Positions 1 to 6,876 of a stretch of DNA of 15,266 nt are shown here, one piece after another. This DNA comes from Clostridia bacterium (lineage in GTDB: Bacteria > Bacillota > Clostridia > Oscillospirales > Acutalibacteraceae). A program made the position numbers and the translations under genes. The DNA lies in contig JAFSBS010000278.1 in NCBI GenBank assembly GCA_017437165.1, positions 1 through 15,266 on the forward strand, read 5' to 3'. The notes below the pieces were generated by a model, which was not told the DNA's origin, did not search any database, and worked only from the letters and a program-made list of their open reading frames with translations. Every line of letters begins with the position of its first letter. The stretch's first letter is position 1.

Positions 1-132
1 AAGCTTTTAAAAGAAGTTGAAGAATTATCATTTGATTATATTGATGCTCCTTTAGGTAAAGTTGTATCAGCAAGACATCAGGATTTACTTGAAGTAAATA
101 AAACTGCTCTTCAGTTAGGTTACGACTACTAA
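1..132 (+). CDS. C-terminal fragment of an unidentified protein (5' end outside window)
   Basis: The frame is open from base 1 to a TAA at 130-132 and gives 43 residues ending in LLEVNKTALQLGYDY. The gene begins left of the window, so family assignment rests on this tail only. The N-x-x-AL-x-x-GY ending is reminiscent of the C-termini of some 2-oxoacid:acceptor oxidoreductase subunits, and the FDYIDAP stretch resembles thiamin-dependent 2-oxoacid dehydrogenase beta subunits. Neither match is strong enough for a call. It lies 34 bp upstream of ilvE on the same strand with no terminator between them, so the two are probably co-transcribed. A 2-oxoacid enzyme next to a branched-chain aminotransferase would make metabolic sense, but that is inference. 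Confidence 0.55.
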   Translation, partial: KLLKEVEELSFDYIDAPLGKVVSARHQDLLEVNKTALQLGYDY

Positions 133-166
133 TATAATTTCTAATTTCAGAAAAGAGGCTATTGAA

Positions 167-1243
167 ATGGGTTACGATTTCAAAATAGAAAAAGCAACAG
201 TAAAAAAAGAAAAACCGGAAGATAAAGGTCTTGGTTTCGGTAGATTTTTTACTGACCATATGTTCTTAATGAACTACAATGAAGAAAAAGGTTGGCACGA
301 CGGCAGAATTGTTCCTTATGGTCCACTTCCGCTTGAACCATCTGCAATGGTTTTCCACTATGCGCAAGAACTTTTTGAAGGTCTTAAAGCATACAGAACT
401 GCTGATGGTAAAATCCAACTTTTCCGCCCACAGAAAAATATTGAAAGAATGAACAATACTTGTGACAGACTTTGCGTTCCGAGAATTGACCCGGAACTCG
501 CTCTTGAAGCAATCAAAGCAGTTGTTGAAGTAGATAAGGAATGGGTACCACACAGCGAAGGCACATCACTTTACATTCGTCCATTCATTATTGCAACTGA
601 CCCATTCTTAGGTGTTCATCCTGCACATACTTATATTTTTGCTATTATTCTTTCACCTGTAGGCTCTTACTATGCTAATGGTATGGACCCTGTTAAAATC
701 TGCATTGAGCATGAATATGTTCGTTGCGTAAAAGGTGGTACAGGTATGGCAAAAGCTGGTGGTAACTATGCTGCATCTCTTATTGGTCAGAAAAAAGCTG
801 ACGAAATGGGTTACGCACAGGTTCTCTGGCTTGACGGTGTTGAAAGAAAATACATCGACGAAGTTGGTGCTATGAACGTATTCTTCGTAATTGATGGCAC
901 AGTTGTTACACCTTCACTTGAAGATGGCAACATTCTTCCCGGTGTTACAAGAGCATCTTGTATTGAAGTTCTCAAAAGCTGGGGCTACAAGGTTGAAGAA
1001 CGCAAAATTTCAGTTGATGAAGTTAAAGAAGCTCACAAAAATGGCAAGTTAGACGAAGCATTCGGTACAGGTACTGCGGCAGTTATTTCACCAATTGGCG
1101 AATTCTTTGATGAAGGTGAAAAACTTGTTATTAACAATAACGAAATTGGTGCAGTAGCACAAAGACTCTACGACGAACTCACAGGTATTCAATGGGGTAA
1201 GGTAGAAGATAGATTCAACTGGACAGTTAAAGTTACAGACTAA
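167..1243 (+). CDS. ilvE: Branched-chain amino acid aminotransferase (fold type IV PLP enzyme)
   Basis: Transfers the amino group between glutamate and the 2-oxoacids of leucine, isoleucine and valine, the last step of their synthesis and the first of their breakdown; it is cytoplasmic. The 358-residue product is full length for the longer type of bacterial and eukaryotic BCATs. The PLP lysine is K196 in MAKAGGNYAASL, the family's KAGGNY motif. Other landmarks are the substrate-side DEVGAMNVFF (231-240), the phosphate-binding ILPGVTR (256-262) and the TGTAA loop (300-305). The ATG is preceded by an AGAGG ribosome binding site 7-8 bases upstream. The gene follows the preceding ORF closely and ends at a very strong terminator, so it is the last gene of its transcript. 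No T-box or leader peptide is visible, since the operon start lies outside the window. Confidence 0.96.
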   Translation: MGYDFKIEKATVKKEKPEDKGLGFGRFFTDHMFLMNYNEEKGWHDGRIVPYGPLPLEPSAMVFHYAQELFEGLKAYRTADGKIQLFRPQKNIERMNNTCDRLCVPRIDPELALEAIKAVVEVDKEWVPHSEGTSLYIRPFIIATDPFLGVHPAHTYIFAIILSPVGSYYANGMDPVKICIEHEYVRCVKGGTGMAKAGGNYAASLIGQKKADEMGYAQVLWLDGVERKYIDEVGAMNVFFVIDGTVVTPSLEDGNILPGVTRASCIEVLKSWGYKVEERKISVDEVKEAHKNGKLDEAFGTGTAAVISPIGEFFDEGEKLVINNNEIGAVAQRLYDELTGIQWGKVEDRFNWTVKVTD

Positions 1244-1258
1244 GTTTTATAAAATTAA

Positions 1259-1307
1259 CCTGACATTTAAAGTTTTTGGACTTTAAATGTCAGGTTTTTT
1301 ATTTTTT
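1259..1307. terminator. Strong intrinsic terminator between convergent ilvE and the toxin gene
   Basis: A perfect 14-bp stem (arms 1259-1272 and 1281-1294) with an 8-base loop is followed on the plus strand by TTTTTTATTTTTT. On the minus strand the stem is followed by a moderately T-rich run, so it may also end the toxin-antitoxin transcript. It starts 15 bp after the ilvE stop and ends just before the toxin stop codon. Confidence 0.95.
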
Positions 1308-1308
1308 A

Positions 1309-1584
1309 TTAAAATAAATCAGAATGGCTACCAACTCTGTAAAGCATTAAAACAAGAATATCATCAACAATTTCATATATGAGCAACCAATTGGGTTCAA
1401 TATGACATTCACGACAACCACCATAATTTCCGCTTAAATGGTGATCACGATATTTTTCTTCCAGAAGTTCACCATTTGCAAGTTTTTCTATTACTTTATA
1501 AAGTTTTTCGGTATCTTTACCTTGTTTTTTTGCAAGTTTTAAATCTTTTTTGAATTGCGTAGTGAATTTAATTTCATATTTCAT
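1309..1584 (-). CDS. yafQ: YafQ-family type II toxin (RelE/ParE superfamily mRNA interferase)
   Basis: Predicted ribosome-dependent endoribonuclease toxin of 91 residues, the usual family length. It aligns by eye with E. coli YafQ along its whole length: basic helical N-terminus, then YRDHHL (45-50), CHIEPNWLLIY (60-70) and the C-terminal RVGSHSDLF (83-91). The equivalents of the active-site residues are H48, H61, W66, R83, H87 and F91. The aspartate of the usual EPDW is N65 here, which could alter activity. The ATG overlaps the antitoxin stop as ATGA, so translation is coupled with the antitoxin first. The symbol is given at family level only; function in this organism is inferred. Confidence 0.93.
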   Translation of the reverse strand: MKYEIKFTTQFKKDLKLAKKQGKDTEKLYKVIEKLANGELLEEKYRDHHLSGNYGGCRECHIEPNWLLIYEIVDDILVLMLYRVGSHSDLF

Positions 1585-1853
1585 GATTCAAGAGCCGCCC
1601 TTAAATCTTCCATGTTGTTGTAACCAGCAGAAGTTTTATCAGAAGCAATTGCTTTTCCTTCTTGTATAGCAGCAAGGGTTATTTCATTAGGGGTATTGAT
1701 TTTAATTTCAAAAGGAATACCATTTTCTCTGATTGCTTGTCTTAAAAAGATGTTTACGGCAGAAGTCATATTAAGCCCTAATGCATCAAAAAGTTTTTCT
1801 GCTTTTACTTTAACATCTTTTTCAATTCGGATATTTAAATTTGTTGATTCCAT
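1581..1853 (-). CDS. dinJ: RelB/DinJ-family antitoxin
   Basis: Antitoxin of the pair, 90 residues. The N-terminal half (about 4-46) is a ribbon-helix-helix domain: the NLNIRIEKDVKVKAEKL strand-helix, then LGLNMTSAVNIFLRQAI, typical of DinJ/RelB proteins, which bind operator DNA as dimers. The C-terminal half is acidic and low in predicted structure, as expected for the part that wraps the toxin. The ATG has a strong GGAGG 7 bases upstream (1861-1865). It is the first gene of the pair, overlaps the toxin by 4 bp, and has its own promoter with an inverted repeat likely bound by this protein. The symbol is family level. Confidence 0.93.
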   Translation of the reverse strand: MESTNLNIRIEKDVKVKAEKLFDALGLNMTSAVNIFLRQAIRENGIPFEIKINTPNEITLAAIQEGKAIASDKTSAGYNNMEDLRAALES

Positions 1854-1881
1854 AAAAACACCTCCGTTTTATTCTATGTAC

Positions 1882-1910
1882 ATTATAAACAATTATACAC
1901 ACATTGTCAA
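1882..1910 (-). promoter_or_regulatory. Consensus sigma-A promoter of the toxin-antitoxin pair
   Basis: On the minus strand TTGACA (1905-1910), a 17-base spacer and TATAAT (1882-1887): both boxes and the spacing are exact consensus. The expected start is near 1875, about 22 bases before the antitoxin ATG. The unusually strong promoter fits a locus held down by autorepression. Confidence 0.9.
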
Positions 1911-1919
1911 CACAATGTG
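1900..1919. promoter_or_regulatory. Inverted-repeat operator overlapping the TA promoter
   Basis: CACATTGT (1900-1907) and ACAATGTG (1912-1919) form a perfect 8-bp inverted repeat around CAAC. The -35 hexamer (1905-1910) lies within it, so a bound protein would block RNA polymerase. The ribbon-helix-helix antitoxin, alone or with the toxin, is the obvious ligand by analogy with other DinJ/RelB loci. The direct evidence is only the symmetry and position. Confidence 0.75.
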
Positions 1920-1936
1920 CGCATAATCGTGGTGTT

Positions 1937-2965
1937 TTATTTACTTTTATATTTGAATTCATCAATTTTTTGAAGATACTTATTCACAGTTGCACCAAAG
2001 GTTACGTTCCAGTCAGTTTTTAGAAGCCCAATTATTCGTTGATAAGCTGAGATTGATTTTTGATAATCTTTTTTTATTTCATAAATATGAGCAATTGCTT
2101 CAAGCGAGTCTGTAAATCGTGGTATTTCCTGAAGTTCCAATGATTTCTCAAAACAAGAAATCGCTTCTTCATATTTACAATCGTCCGCCTTGAAATCAGC
2201 AACTATTGACCAGGTGTACCAACTGTCAGGGAACTGTTTAATCATATCATCAAGTAAATTTTCACTTTCGTTGATTTTTCCTTCTCTTCGAAGAATCATA
2301 GCATCGAAAACATAAAGTAACTCTGTTTTTTCTTTGTTACGTATATTTTTAATTAAATCCCTTGCTTCATTTGTTCTGCCATCAGCAATAAGTGCAGATA
2401 ATAAATATCTGTACGCTCTCATATCATCAGGATGTGTTTTTAGATGTTCATAGTAAAAATCAATAAGTTCGTGACGATTTCGATAGTTCCAGTCTGTGTG
2501 TGGTGAACCGTATGCATCACGCAAAATATTATTCATACTCTTACTTGTATCGCCAAGTTGTAAAGCTCTCTTTGCGTATTCTGCAGCTTGAAAATTTGAA
2601 GATTTTGAACGGTGAGCATAAAGCCACGCAAGTAATTTAATTGCATTGACATTCTCATTTTCTCGATTTAATTGTTTTTCAAAAAAACTCTTTGCGTTCT
2701 CAAATTCGATATCTGTGAGCGTTGATTTTTCGTTGAGCATATTTTCAATTCTCTCGTATTGTGATTCTTCTGTAAACTCAAAAAGCTCGTCAATACTTAC
2801 ACCGAAAAAGACGGATATTTGCGGAAGTAATGATATGTCAGGCATAGTAGTTTCATTCTCCCAACGAGAAACTGCCTGGTATGTAACACCTAATGCATTT
2901 GCAAGTGCTTCCTGTGTTACGCCTTTGTTTAATCTTAGTTGTTTAATTTTTTTACCAAGTTCCAT
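1937..2965 (-). CDS. XRE-family HTH regulator with TPR-like repeat domain
   Basis: Predicted DNA-binding regulator of 342 residues. Residues about 6-62 are a classic HTH_3 domain: TQEALANALGVTYQAVSRWE gives the turn and recognition helix, followed by PDISLLPQISVFFGVSIDEL. Residues about 75-335 are helical and repetitive, with TPR-like stretches (for example EEAISCFEKSLEL and YQKSISAYQRIIGLL) that usually bind a peptide or protein partner. No membrane segment is visible. The ATG has AAGGTGAT 5 bases upstream. It lies 83 bp upstream of the antitoxin on the same strand with no T-tailed hairpin between, so read-through into the toxin-antitoxin pair is possible. The target and inducer are unknown; Rgg/PlcR-type peptide sensing is a possibility, not shown. 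Confidence 0.88.
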   Translation of the reverse strand: MELGKKIKQLRLNKGVTQEALANALGVTYQAVSRWENETTMPDISLLPQISVFFGVSIDELFEFTEESQYERIENMLNEKSTLTDIEFENAKSFFEKQLNRENENVNAIKLLAWLYAHRSKSSNFQAAEYAKRALQLGDTSKSMNNILRDAYGSPHTDWNYRNRHELIDFYYEHLKTHPDDMRAYRYLLSALIADGRTNEARDLIKNIRNKEKTELLYVFDAMILRREGKINESENLLDDMIKQFPDSWYTWSIVADFKADDCKYEEAISCFEKSLELQEIPRFTDSLEAIAHIYEIKKDYQKSISAYQRIIGLLKTDWNVTFGATVNKYLQKIDEFKYKSK

Positions 2966-3004
2966 ATATTATCACCTTATATTTAATTTCGGTACCGTGT
3001 CTTT

Positions 3005-3033
3005 ATTATATGCAAAACAGTAAAATTAGGCAA
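3005..3033 (-). promoter_or_regulatory. Probable promoter of the HTH-TPR regulator
   Basis: On the minus strand TTGCCT (3028-3033), a 17-base spacer and TATAAT (3005-3010). The palindrome CGGTACCG (2990-2997) lies at the expected transcription start and could be an autoregulatory site, but it is only 8 bp. The rest of the 224-bp divergent gap up to the TetR gene holds the TetR promoter and repeats. Confidence 0.6.
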
Positions 3034-3128
3034 TAAACAAAAGGATGATAATAACTAAACCAAAATAAGAACCATTGTATGAGAGTTTCTGAGGGGGAGA
3101 GTACAAAGGTTACCATTTTATTTTTCTG

Positions 3129-3157
3129 TTGAAATATAATTGGAAATATGTTAAAAT
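3129..3157 (+). promoter_or_regulatory. Probable sigma-A promoter of the TetR-LCP operon
   Basis: TTGAAA (3129-3134), a 17-base spacer and TAAAAT (3152-3157), one mismatch per box. The expected start is near 3164, about 26 bases before the preferred GTG start. The -10 region overlaps the repeats described at 3140-3173. Confidence 0.65.
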
Positions 3158-3173
3158 ATTTTGGAATATGTTA
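3140..3173 (+). repeat. Imperfect direct repeat over the TetR promoter, possible operator
   Basis: TTGGAAATATGTTA (3140-3153) recurs as TTGGAATATGTTA (3161-3173), about 20-21 bases apart, i.e. two helical turns on the same DNA face. Within this, AAATAT (3144-3149) and ATATTT (3156-3161) also form an inverted repeat over the -10 box. Regulator binding, perhaps by the TetR-type protein itself, is inferred; AT-rich sequence makes chance similarity possible. Confidence 0.45.
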
Positions 3174-3189
3174 TTGGTAGGTGAAAAGT

Positions 3190-3768
3190 GTGTCAGAGAC
3201 TTCACGAAAAATTATACAGGGTGTAACAGAACTTGGTGCAGAAAATGGTATGTATGGTATGACAAGTAAAGCCATTTCAAAAAAATGCGAATGTTCTGAA
3301 GGTGTTATTTTCAAACATTTCAATACTCTTGATGAACTGAAAAAACAGGTTTATTATGATATAGACAATGAAATTTACCAATCAATTAAAAATATTGATA
3401 TTGATGAAAGTGACATTAAAACAAGCGTATGGAATATCTGGAATAAATATTTCGAGTTTCTTTTAATGAATCCTATCAAGACAAAGTATTATAAAAACTT
3501 CCGCAGTTCAAATCTTTACATAAGTCACGACCACGCAGAAAACAATGACCACTACCATACAATTATGAGTGCGATAAATGAAATATCTGAAAGGTTCGGG
3601 CTTTATAAAAAAATAAATTACGATGTTTTGTGGTTCTTTATTATAGATAATTCTCTTTCTTTTGCAATGCGGATTTCTGATGGTACTATAGAAAATACAG
3701 AAAAGAACAAGCAAACTATTTTTAATATAATTTTTAATCAGATAATTGAAGAGTTAAGGGTAGGTTAA
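3190..3768 (+). CDS. TetR/AcrR-family transcriptional regulator
   Basis: The N-terminus (SETSRKIIQGVTELGAENG, then MTSKAISKKCECSEGVIFKHF, about residues 2-50) is a TetR-type HTH domain with the usual F-x-x-H-F/Y-F-like turn into helix 4. The remaining ~140 residues are the helical ligand and dimerisation domain, whose ligand cannot be read from sequence. GTG at 3190 is chosen as the start because AGGTGA (3179-3184) lies 5 bases upstream. An in-frame GTG at 3181 would add 3 residues but has no well-spaced site. The stop is 3 bp before the ATG of the LCP gene, so the two form a coupled operon and the regulator probably controls itself and the LCP gene. Length (192 aa) is normal for the family. 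Confidence 0.88.
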   Translation: MSETSRKIIQGVTELGAENGMYGMTSKAISKKCECSEGVIFKHFNTLDELKKQVYYDIDNEIYQSIKNIDIDESDIKTSVWNIWNKYFEFLLMNPIKTKYYKNFRSSNLYISHDHAENNDHYHTIMSAINEISERFGLYKKINYDVLWFFIIDNSLSFAMRISDGTIENTEKNKQTIFNIIFNQIIEELRVG

Positions 3769-3771
3769 AAA

Positions 3772-5247
3772 ATGGCTGACAACAACGAATTTTCATTTGG
3801 CAATCTTGGTAGTAGCACTGAAAAACGTGATTATAATACCGACTATATAGACCTTCTTAATGAAACAAAAATAGATAGTAAAAGTGTAGAAGAAAACTCA
3901 CGTGATATTTATAGTGATTCTTCAAAAGAAAATAATATGCGCACCTTTCTTAATAACCCGTATGCAGACGATGTCTGGTCAAATTCTGATGATGAGCCGG
4001 AAGATGTTTTTACAATAACGGAAGAACATAGAGAATACGAAGATGTTTACAGCAATAGTGATATTTCGCTTTCTCAATTAAGGGCATCAAGACGCAGGGA
4101 ATATAAAACAGAATATGAAGATATTCCTATTGCTCCGAGACAACAAAGACCAGCGCCTACCGCTATAAGAAATCAAAGAATGGATTTAGATGAGGACGAA
4201 ATTTCAGATTATGAGATGCGTCGAGGTAAACTCGTCAAGGAAAAGAAAAGAAAAACGCCGAAATTCATAATTGTTTTAGCAGTTTTTCTTGCAGTAGTTA
4301 TAGCATTCAGCGGTGTTTTATTAAGTTCTGCAAGTGGTATTGTTGATAACTTCACAAAAGGTGAAGAAATTGAACATATTGAAAATGTTTCTTCGCTTGC
4401 AAGTAGCCCCGATGTAAAAAATATTTTGTTTATTGGTGCTGATAAAGAAAAAGGCGGTGCTTCACGAAGCGACAGTATTATGATTATTTCTGTCAATAAA
4501 AAAGTCGGCAGAGTAATTGTTACTTCTGTTCTTCGCGATACTCATGTGGATATACCGGGCGAATGTGAAGCGAAAATCAACGCGGCTTATGCCTGGGGTG
4601 GGGCTAATTTACTCATTCAGACAATAGAACAGAATTTTAATATTAAAATCGATGGTTATGCAGTTGTCAATTTCAATATGTTTACAGAACTTGTCGATGG
4701 ACTTGGTGGTATAGATATTGAAGTGACCGAAGATGAGGCAGACTATATAAATTATCGTCATAACTATAAAACAGAAACAAAACCTGACCATTTTGAAAGT
4801 GGTGAAAGTGTCCACCTTAATGGTTATCAGGCTTTGTGGTATGCACGTATCAGAAAACTTGATTCTGACTTTATGAGAACATTTCGTCAGAGAAAAGTTA
4901 TAACCGCAATTGCAGAAAACGTAAAGAAGGAGCTTCTCACAGGTAACATTTTTGGTCTTCTTTCGACTGCTAAGGATGTTGCACCAAATATAGAAACATC
5001 CTTAAGTAAGTCTGAATTTACAAGCCTTATTTTAAGTATGGTTTCTTGCGTTTCTAAAACGGGTCTTGAAATGGACAAACTGTTAGTTTCTCAACAATTG
5101 CCGTTTGAAGATACATGGTGGTTTGAATCTAAATGGGACGGTTCTTCAATTGCGATAAATTTCAGTGAAAACAGAGAAATGCTCTATAATTCAATTTACG
5201 AGCCTGTAATTGAAGAAGAAACTGAAGAAGATGTAACAAATGAATAA
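3772..5247 (+). CDS. LytR-CpsA-Psr (LCP) family cell-wall protein with long cytoplasmic tail
   Basis: LCP enzymes transfer undecaprenyl-linked glycopolymers such as teichoic acid or capsule to peptidoglycan at the outer membrane face. This 491-residue protein has an acidic, tyrosine-rich cytoplasmic region (1-160), one membrane helix (about 164-188, FIIVLAVFLAVVIAFSGVLL) and an extracellular LCP domain (about 214-382). Family landmarks are SRSDSIMI (231-238), SVLRDTHVDIPG (252-263), the long GLGGIDIEV segment (310-318) and YARIRKLDSDFMRTFRQRK (357-375). Their arginines and aspartates bind the lipid pyrophosphate and Mg2+. About 110 residues follow the domain without a recognised motif. The start lies 3 bp after the TetR stop, with AGGG upstream. 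The tail before the membrane is much longer than in most LCP proteins. Confidence 0.93.
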   Translation: MADNNEFSFGNLGSSTEKRDYNTDYIDLLNETKIDSKSVEENSRDIYSDSSKENNMRTFLNNPYADDVWSNSDDEPEDVFTITEEHREYEDVYSNSDISLSQLRASRRREYKTEYEDIPIAPRQQRPAPTAIRNQRMDLDEDEISDYEMRRGKLVKEKKRKTPKFIIVLAVFLAVVIAFSGVLLSSASGIVDNFTKGEEIEHIENVSSLASSPDVKNILFIGADKEKGGASRSDSIMIISVNKKVGRVIVTSVLRDTHVDIPGECEAKINAAYAWGGANLLIQTIEQNFNIKIDGYAVVNFNMFTELVDGLGGIDIEVTEDEADYINYRHNYKTETKPDHFESGESVHLNGYQALWYARIRKLDSDFMRTFRQRKVITAIAENVKKELLTGNIFGLLSTAKDVAPNIETSLSKSEFTSLILSMVSCVSKTGLEMDKLLVSQQLPFEDTWWFESKWDGSSIAINFSENREMLYNSIYEPVIEEETEEDVTNE

Positions 5248-5270
5248 TTGAAAAATTCCTTTCATATATT
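5242..5270 (+). promoter_or_regulatory. Sigma-E-like (mother-cell sporulation) promoter for the SipL-like gene
   Basis: GAATAAT (5242-5248) matches the sigma-E -35 consensus KMATATT at 6 of 7 positions. After 14 bases, CATATATT (5263-5270) matches the -10 consensus CATACAHT at 7 of 8. The predicted start is near 5277, 10 bases before the ribosome binding site. Sigma-E control agrees with the known regulation of coat morphogenesis genes; the assignment rests on sequence match only. Confidence 0.55.
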
Positions 5271-5290
5271 TTTATAGAATATATGAAGGG
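5258..5290 (+). promoter_or_regulatory. Hairpin masking the SipL-like gene's ribosome binding site
   Basis: CCTTTCATATAT (5258-5269) pairs with ATATATGAAGGG (5279-5290) as 12 bp with one G-U pair and a 9-base loop. The right arm contains most of the Shine-Dalgarno GAAGGGAG (5285-5292) for the ATG at 5302. T-rich sequence (TTTATTTTT, 5293-5301) follows, so it could alternatively be a weak terminator of the TetR-LCP transcript. Confidence 0.65.
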
Positions 5291-5301
5291 AGTTTATTTT
5301 T

Positions 5302-6828
5302 ATGGATATTTCTTTAGAAAATACAGAATATTGCAGTTTAAAAAGAACTTTTGAGACAACAATGGAAGAATGTGTGGAGGCAGAAATTTCTTTGCCCGAA
5401 TATATGCCTGAAATTTTAAGGATAGTAAAATCTCAGGCAATACCCAAAATAAATTCATGCACTACTGTTGGTGAGAGAGTAACTGTTGACGGTACTTGTG
5501 AATTAAGAATGATTTATGTCGGTAATGACAATTGTATTTACAGTTTCTCACAAACAAGAAGTTTTACACGATATGCAGAAAACCCGGCATTTCTTGATGC
5601 AGAAGATGTAAAAGTGAAAACGTCACTTAATTTCGTGAATTGCAGAGCAACAAACACAAAAAGAGCAGAAATAAAAGCGGGGGTAGGTATAACAGTCTGT
5701 TCATTCGGAAAAATTGCAGAAAATATTTTACTTACGGGTAACTCCGATAAAATTGAAGAAAAAAAGAGAGAGTTTTCTGCAATGTCTTTAGGTTGCAAAA
5801 AGAGTAAAATGTTTTCTATGAGTGATACTTTTGTGCTGGATAATGAAACAGCCGCATTTTTAATAAGAGCAAATGCAGTTTCAGTTTTGGGTGAAACGCG
5901 TAAAATCAGTAATAAAATTATGCTTAAAGGCGAAACAATTGTAGAAATTGCATTTGTGCCAAATGAAGATAAAAGTGTAATTCGTACATTAAGAAGGATA
6001 TTGCCAATAAATCAGATTTTAGAATTTGATGGAATGGAAGAACATTTTACAGGAGATATTACTTTGGATGTAACCGGGGTAGATGTAATAATTAAAAACG
6101 ATTCACAAAGCGAAGGCAGAAGTCTTGATGTTGCAGTTTCTGTAAATGCCGGTATAACAATGTGGGAACAAAAAGATTTATGTGTTATAACTGATGCATA
6201 TGCAATAAATGGCTCTATTGATTTAACTTATAAAAAAATGAAGTTTTATTCAGCACTTGACGCTATAAGAGATACTTATATATATAAAGAATCAATTGAT
6301 GTCAAAAATACAGGTGTTGATTGTATTTTAGATGCTTTCTGTGAACCAACTGAACCTACCTTGTCATTTAAGGAGGGGGGTATTTCTGTTAATGGTTCTT
6401 TAAAAGTTACAATGCTTTTGAAAGATTCACTTGGTAGTATTGTTACAACTGAAAAAATGCTTGATTATAAATATGAACGCAAGTCAGATTGTAGCGATAT
6501 CCGTACTGAATCCGTGCCTGAAATTACAGTATCATCATTTGAGTGTATGTTAAAAAATAAAGACCAGATTGATGTGAAGGCAGAAATGCAGATAAATTGT
6601 TCTGTATTTGGTGAAAGTGAAATTGATGTTGTTACGGAAATCTGTGAAGGCGAAGAAAGTGAAAAACGCAGTAACAGTGCTATAACTGTTTATTTCCCCA
6701 AATGTGAAGAATCTTTATGGGATATTGCCAAAAGATATAACACAACTGTTAATAGTATTGCTATAGAGAACAATCTTGAAGGTGATACAACAGGCGACAT
6801 AAAAATGCTTTTTATTCCATCTGCATAA
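5302..6828 (+). CDS. sipL: SPOCS-domain (DUF3794) plus LysM protein, SipL-like spore coat morphogenesis factor
   Basis: The 508-residue product has repeated SPOCS/DUF3794-type segments (about 30-120, 180-260 and 325-410) and a C-terminal LysM domain (about 461-508; ESLWDIAKRYNTTVNSIAIE with a closing LFIPSA). This architecture matches C. difficile SipL, which binds the coat ATPase SpoIVA through its LysM domain and attaches coat and cortex assembly to the forespore surface; it does the job of SpoVID in Bacillus. No signal peptide or membrane helix is visible, agreeing with a mother-cell cytosolic protein. The ATG has GAAGGGAG about 9 bases upstream, partly within a hairpin. The symbol follows domain architecture; other clostridial SPOCS proteins exist, but those with a terminal LysM are usually SipL-like. 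Confidence 0.85.
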   Translation: MDISLENTEYCSLKRTFETTMEECVEAEISLPEYMPEILRIVKSQAIPKINSCTTVGERVTVDGTCELRMIYVGNDNCIYSFSQTRSFTRYAENPAFLDAEDVKVKTSLNFVNCRATNTKRAEIKAGVGITVCSFGKIAENILLTGNSDKIEEKKREFSAMSLGCKKSKMFSMSDTFVLDNETAAFLIRANAVSVLGETRKISNKIMLKGETIVEIAFVPNEDKSVIRTLRRILPINQILEFDGMEEHFTGDITLDVTGVDVIIKNDSQSEGRSLDVAVSVNAGITMWEQKDLCVITDAYAINGSIDLTYKKMKFYSALDAIRDTYIYKESIDVKNTGVDCILDAFCEPTEPTLSFKEGGISVNGSLKVTMLLKDSLGSIVTTEKMLDYKYERKSDCSDIRTESVPEITVSSFECMLKNKDQIDVKAEMQINCSVFGESEIDVVTEICEGEESEKRSNSAITVYFPKCEESLWDIAKRYNTTVNSIAIENNLEGDTTGDIKMLFIPSA

Positions 6829-6833
6829 AACTC

Positions 6834-6862
6834 TTGAATAAAGTTGTTTAATATCGTATAAT
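6834..6862 (+). promoter_or_regulatory. Sigma-A promoter upstream of the two-component operon
   Basis: TTGAAT (6834-6839), a 17-base spacer and TATAAT (6857-6862), starting 6 bp after the stop of the SipL-like gene. The expected start is about 6869, only about 8 bases before the terminator stem at 6877. The transcript would therefore carry a terminator in its leader. Confidence 0.65.
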
Positions 6863-6876
6863 AATAAAAGAACTTT

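Noticed and set aside
266..564. Minus-strand frames opposite ilvE
   Set aside because: They are fully inside a highly conserved aminotransferase and show no family features.
3079..3132. Small open frame of 17 codons in the gap before the TetR gene
   Set aside because: No ribosome binding site, no recognisable peptide and no promoter placed to serve it; it likely occurs by chance.
5258..5301. Hairpin after the LCP gene as a plain strong terminator
   Set aside because: The stem is AT-rich and its right arm is the next gene's ribosome binding site; the T-run starts 2 bases late. A weak terminator role is not excluded, so it is listed as a regulatory hairpin.
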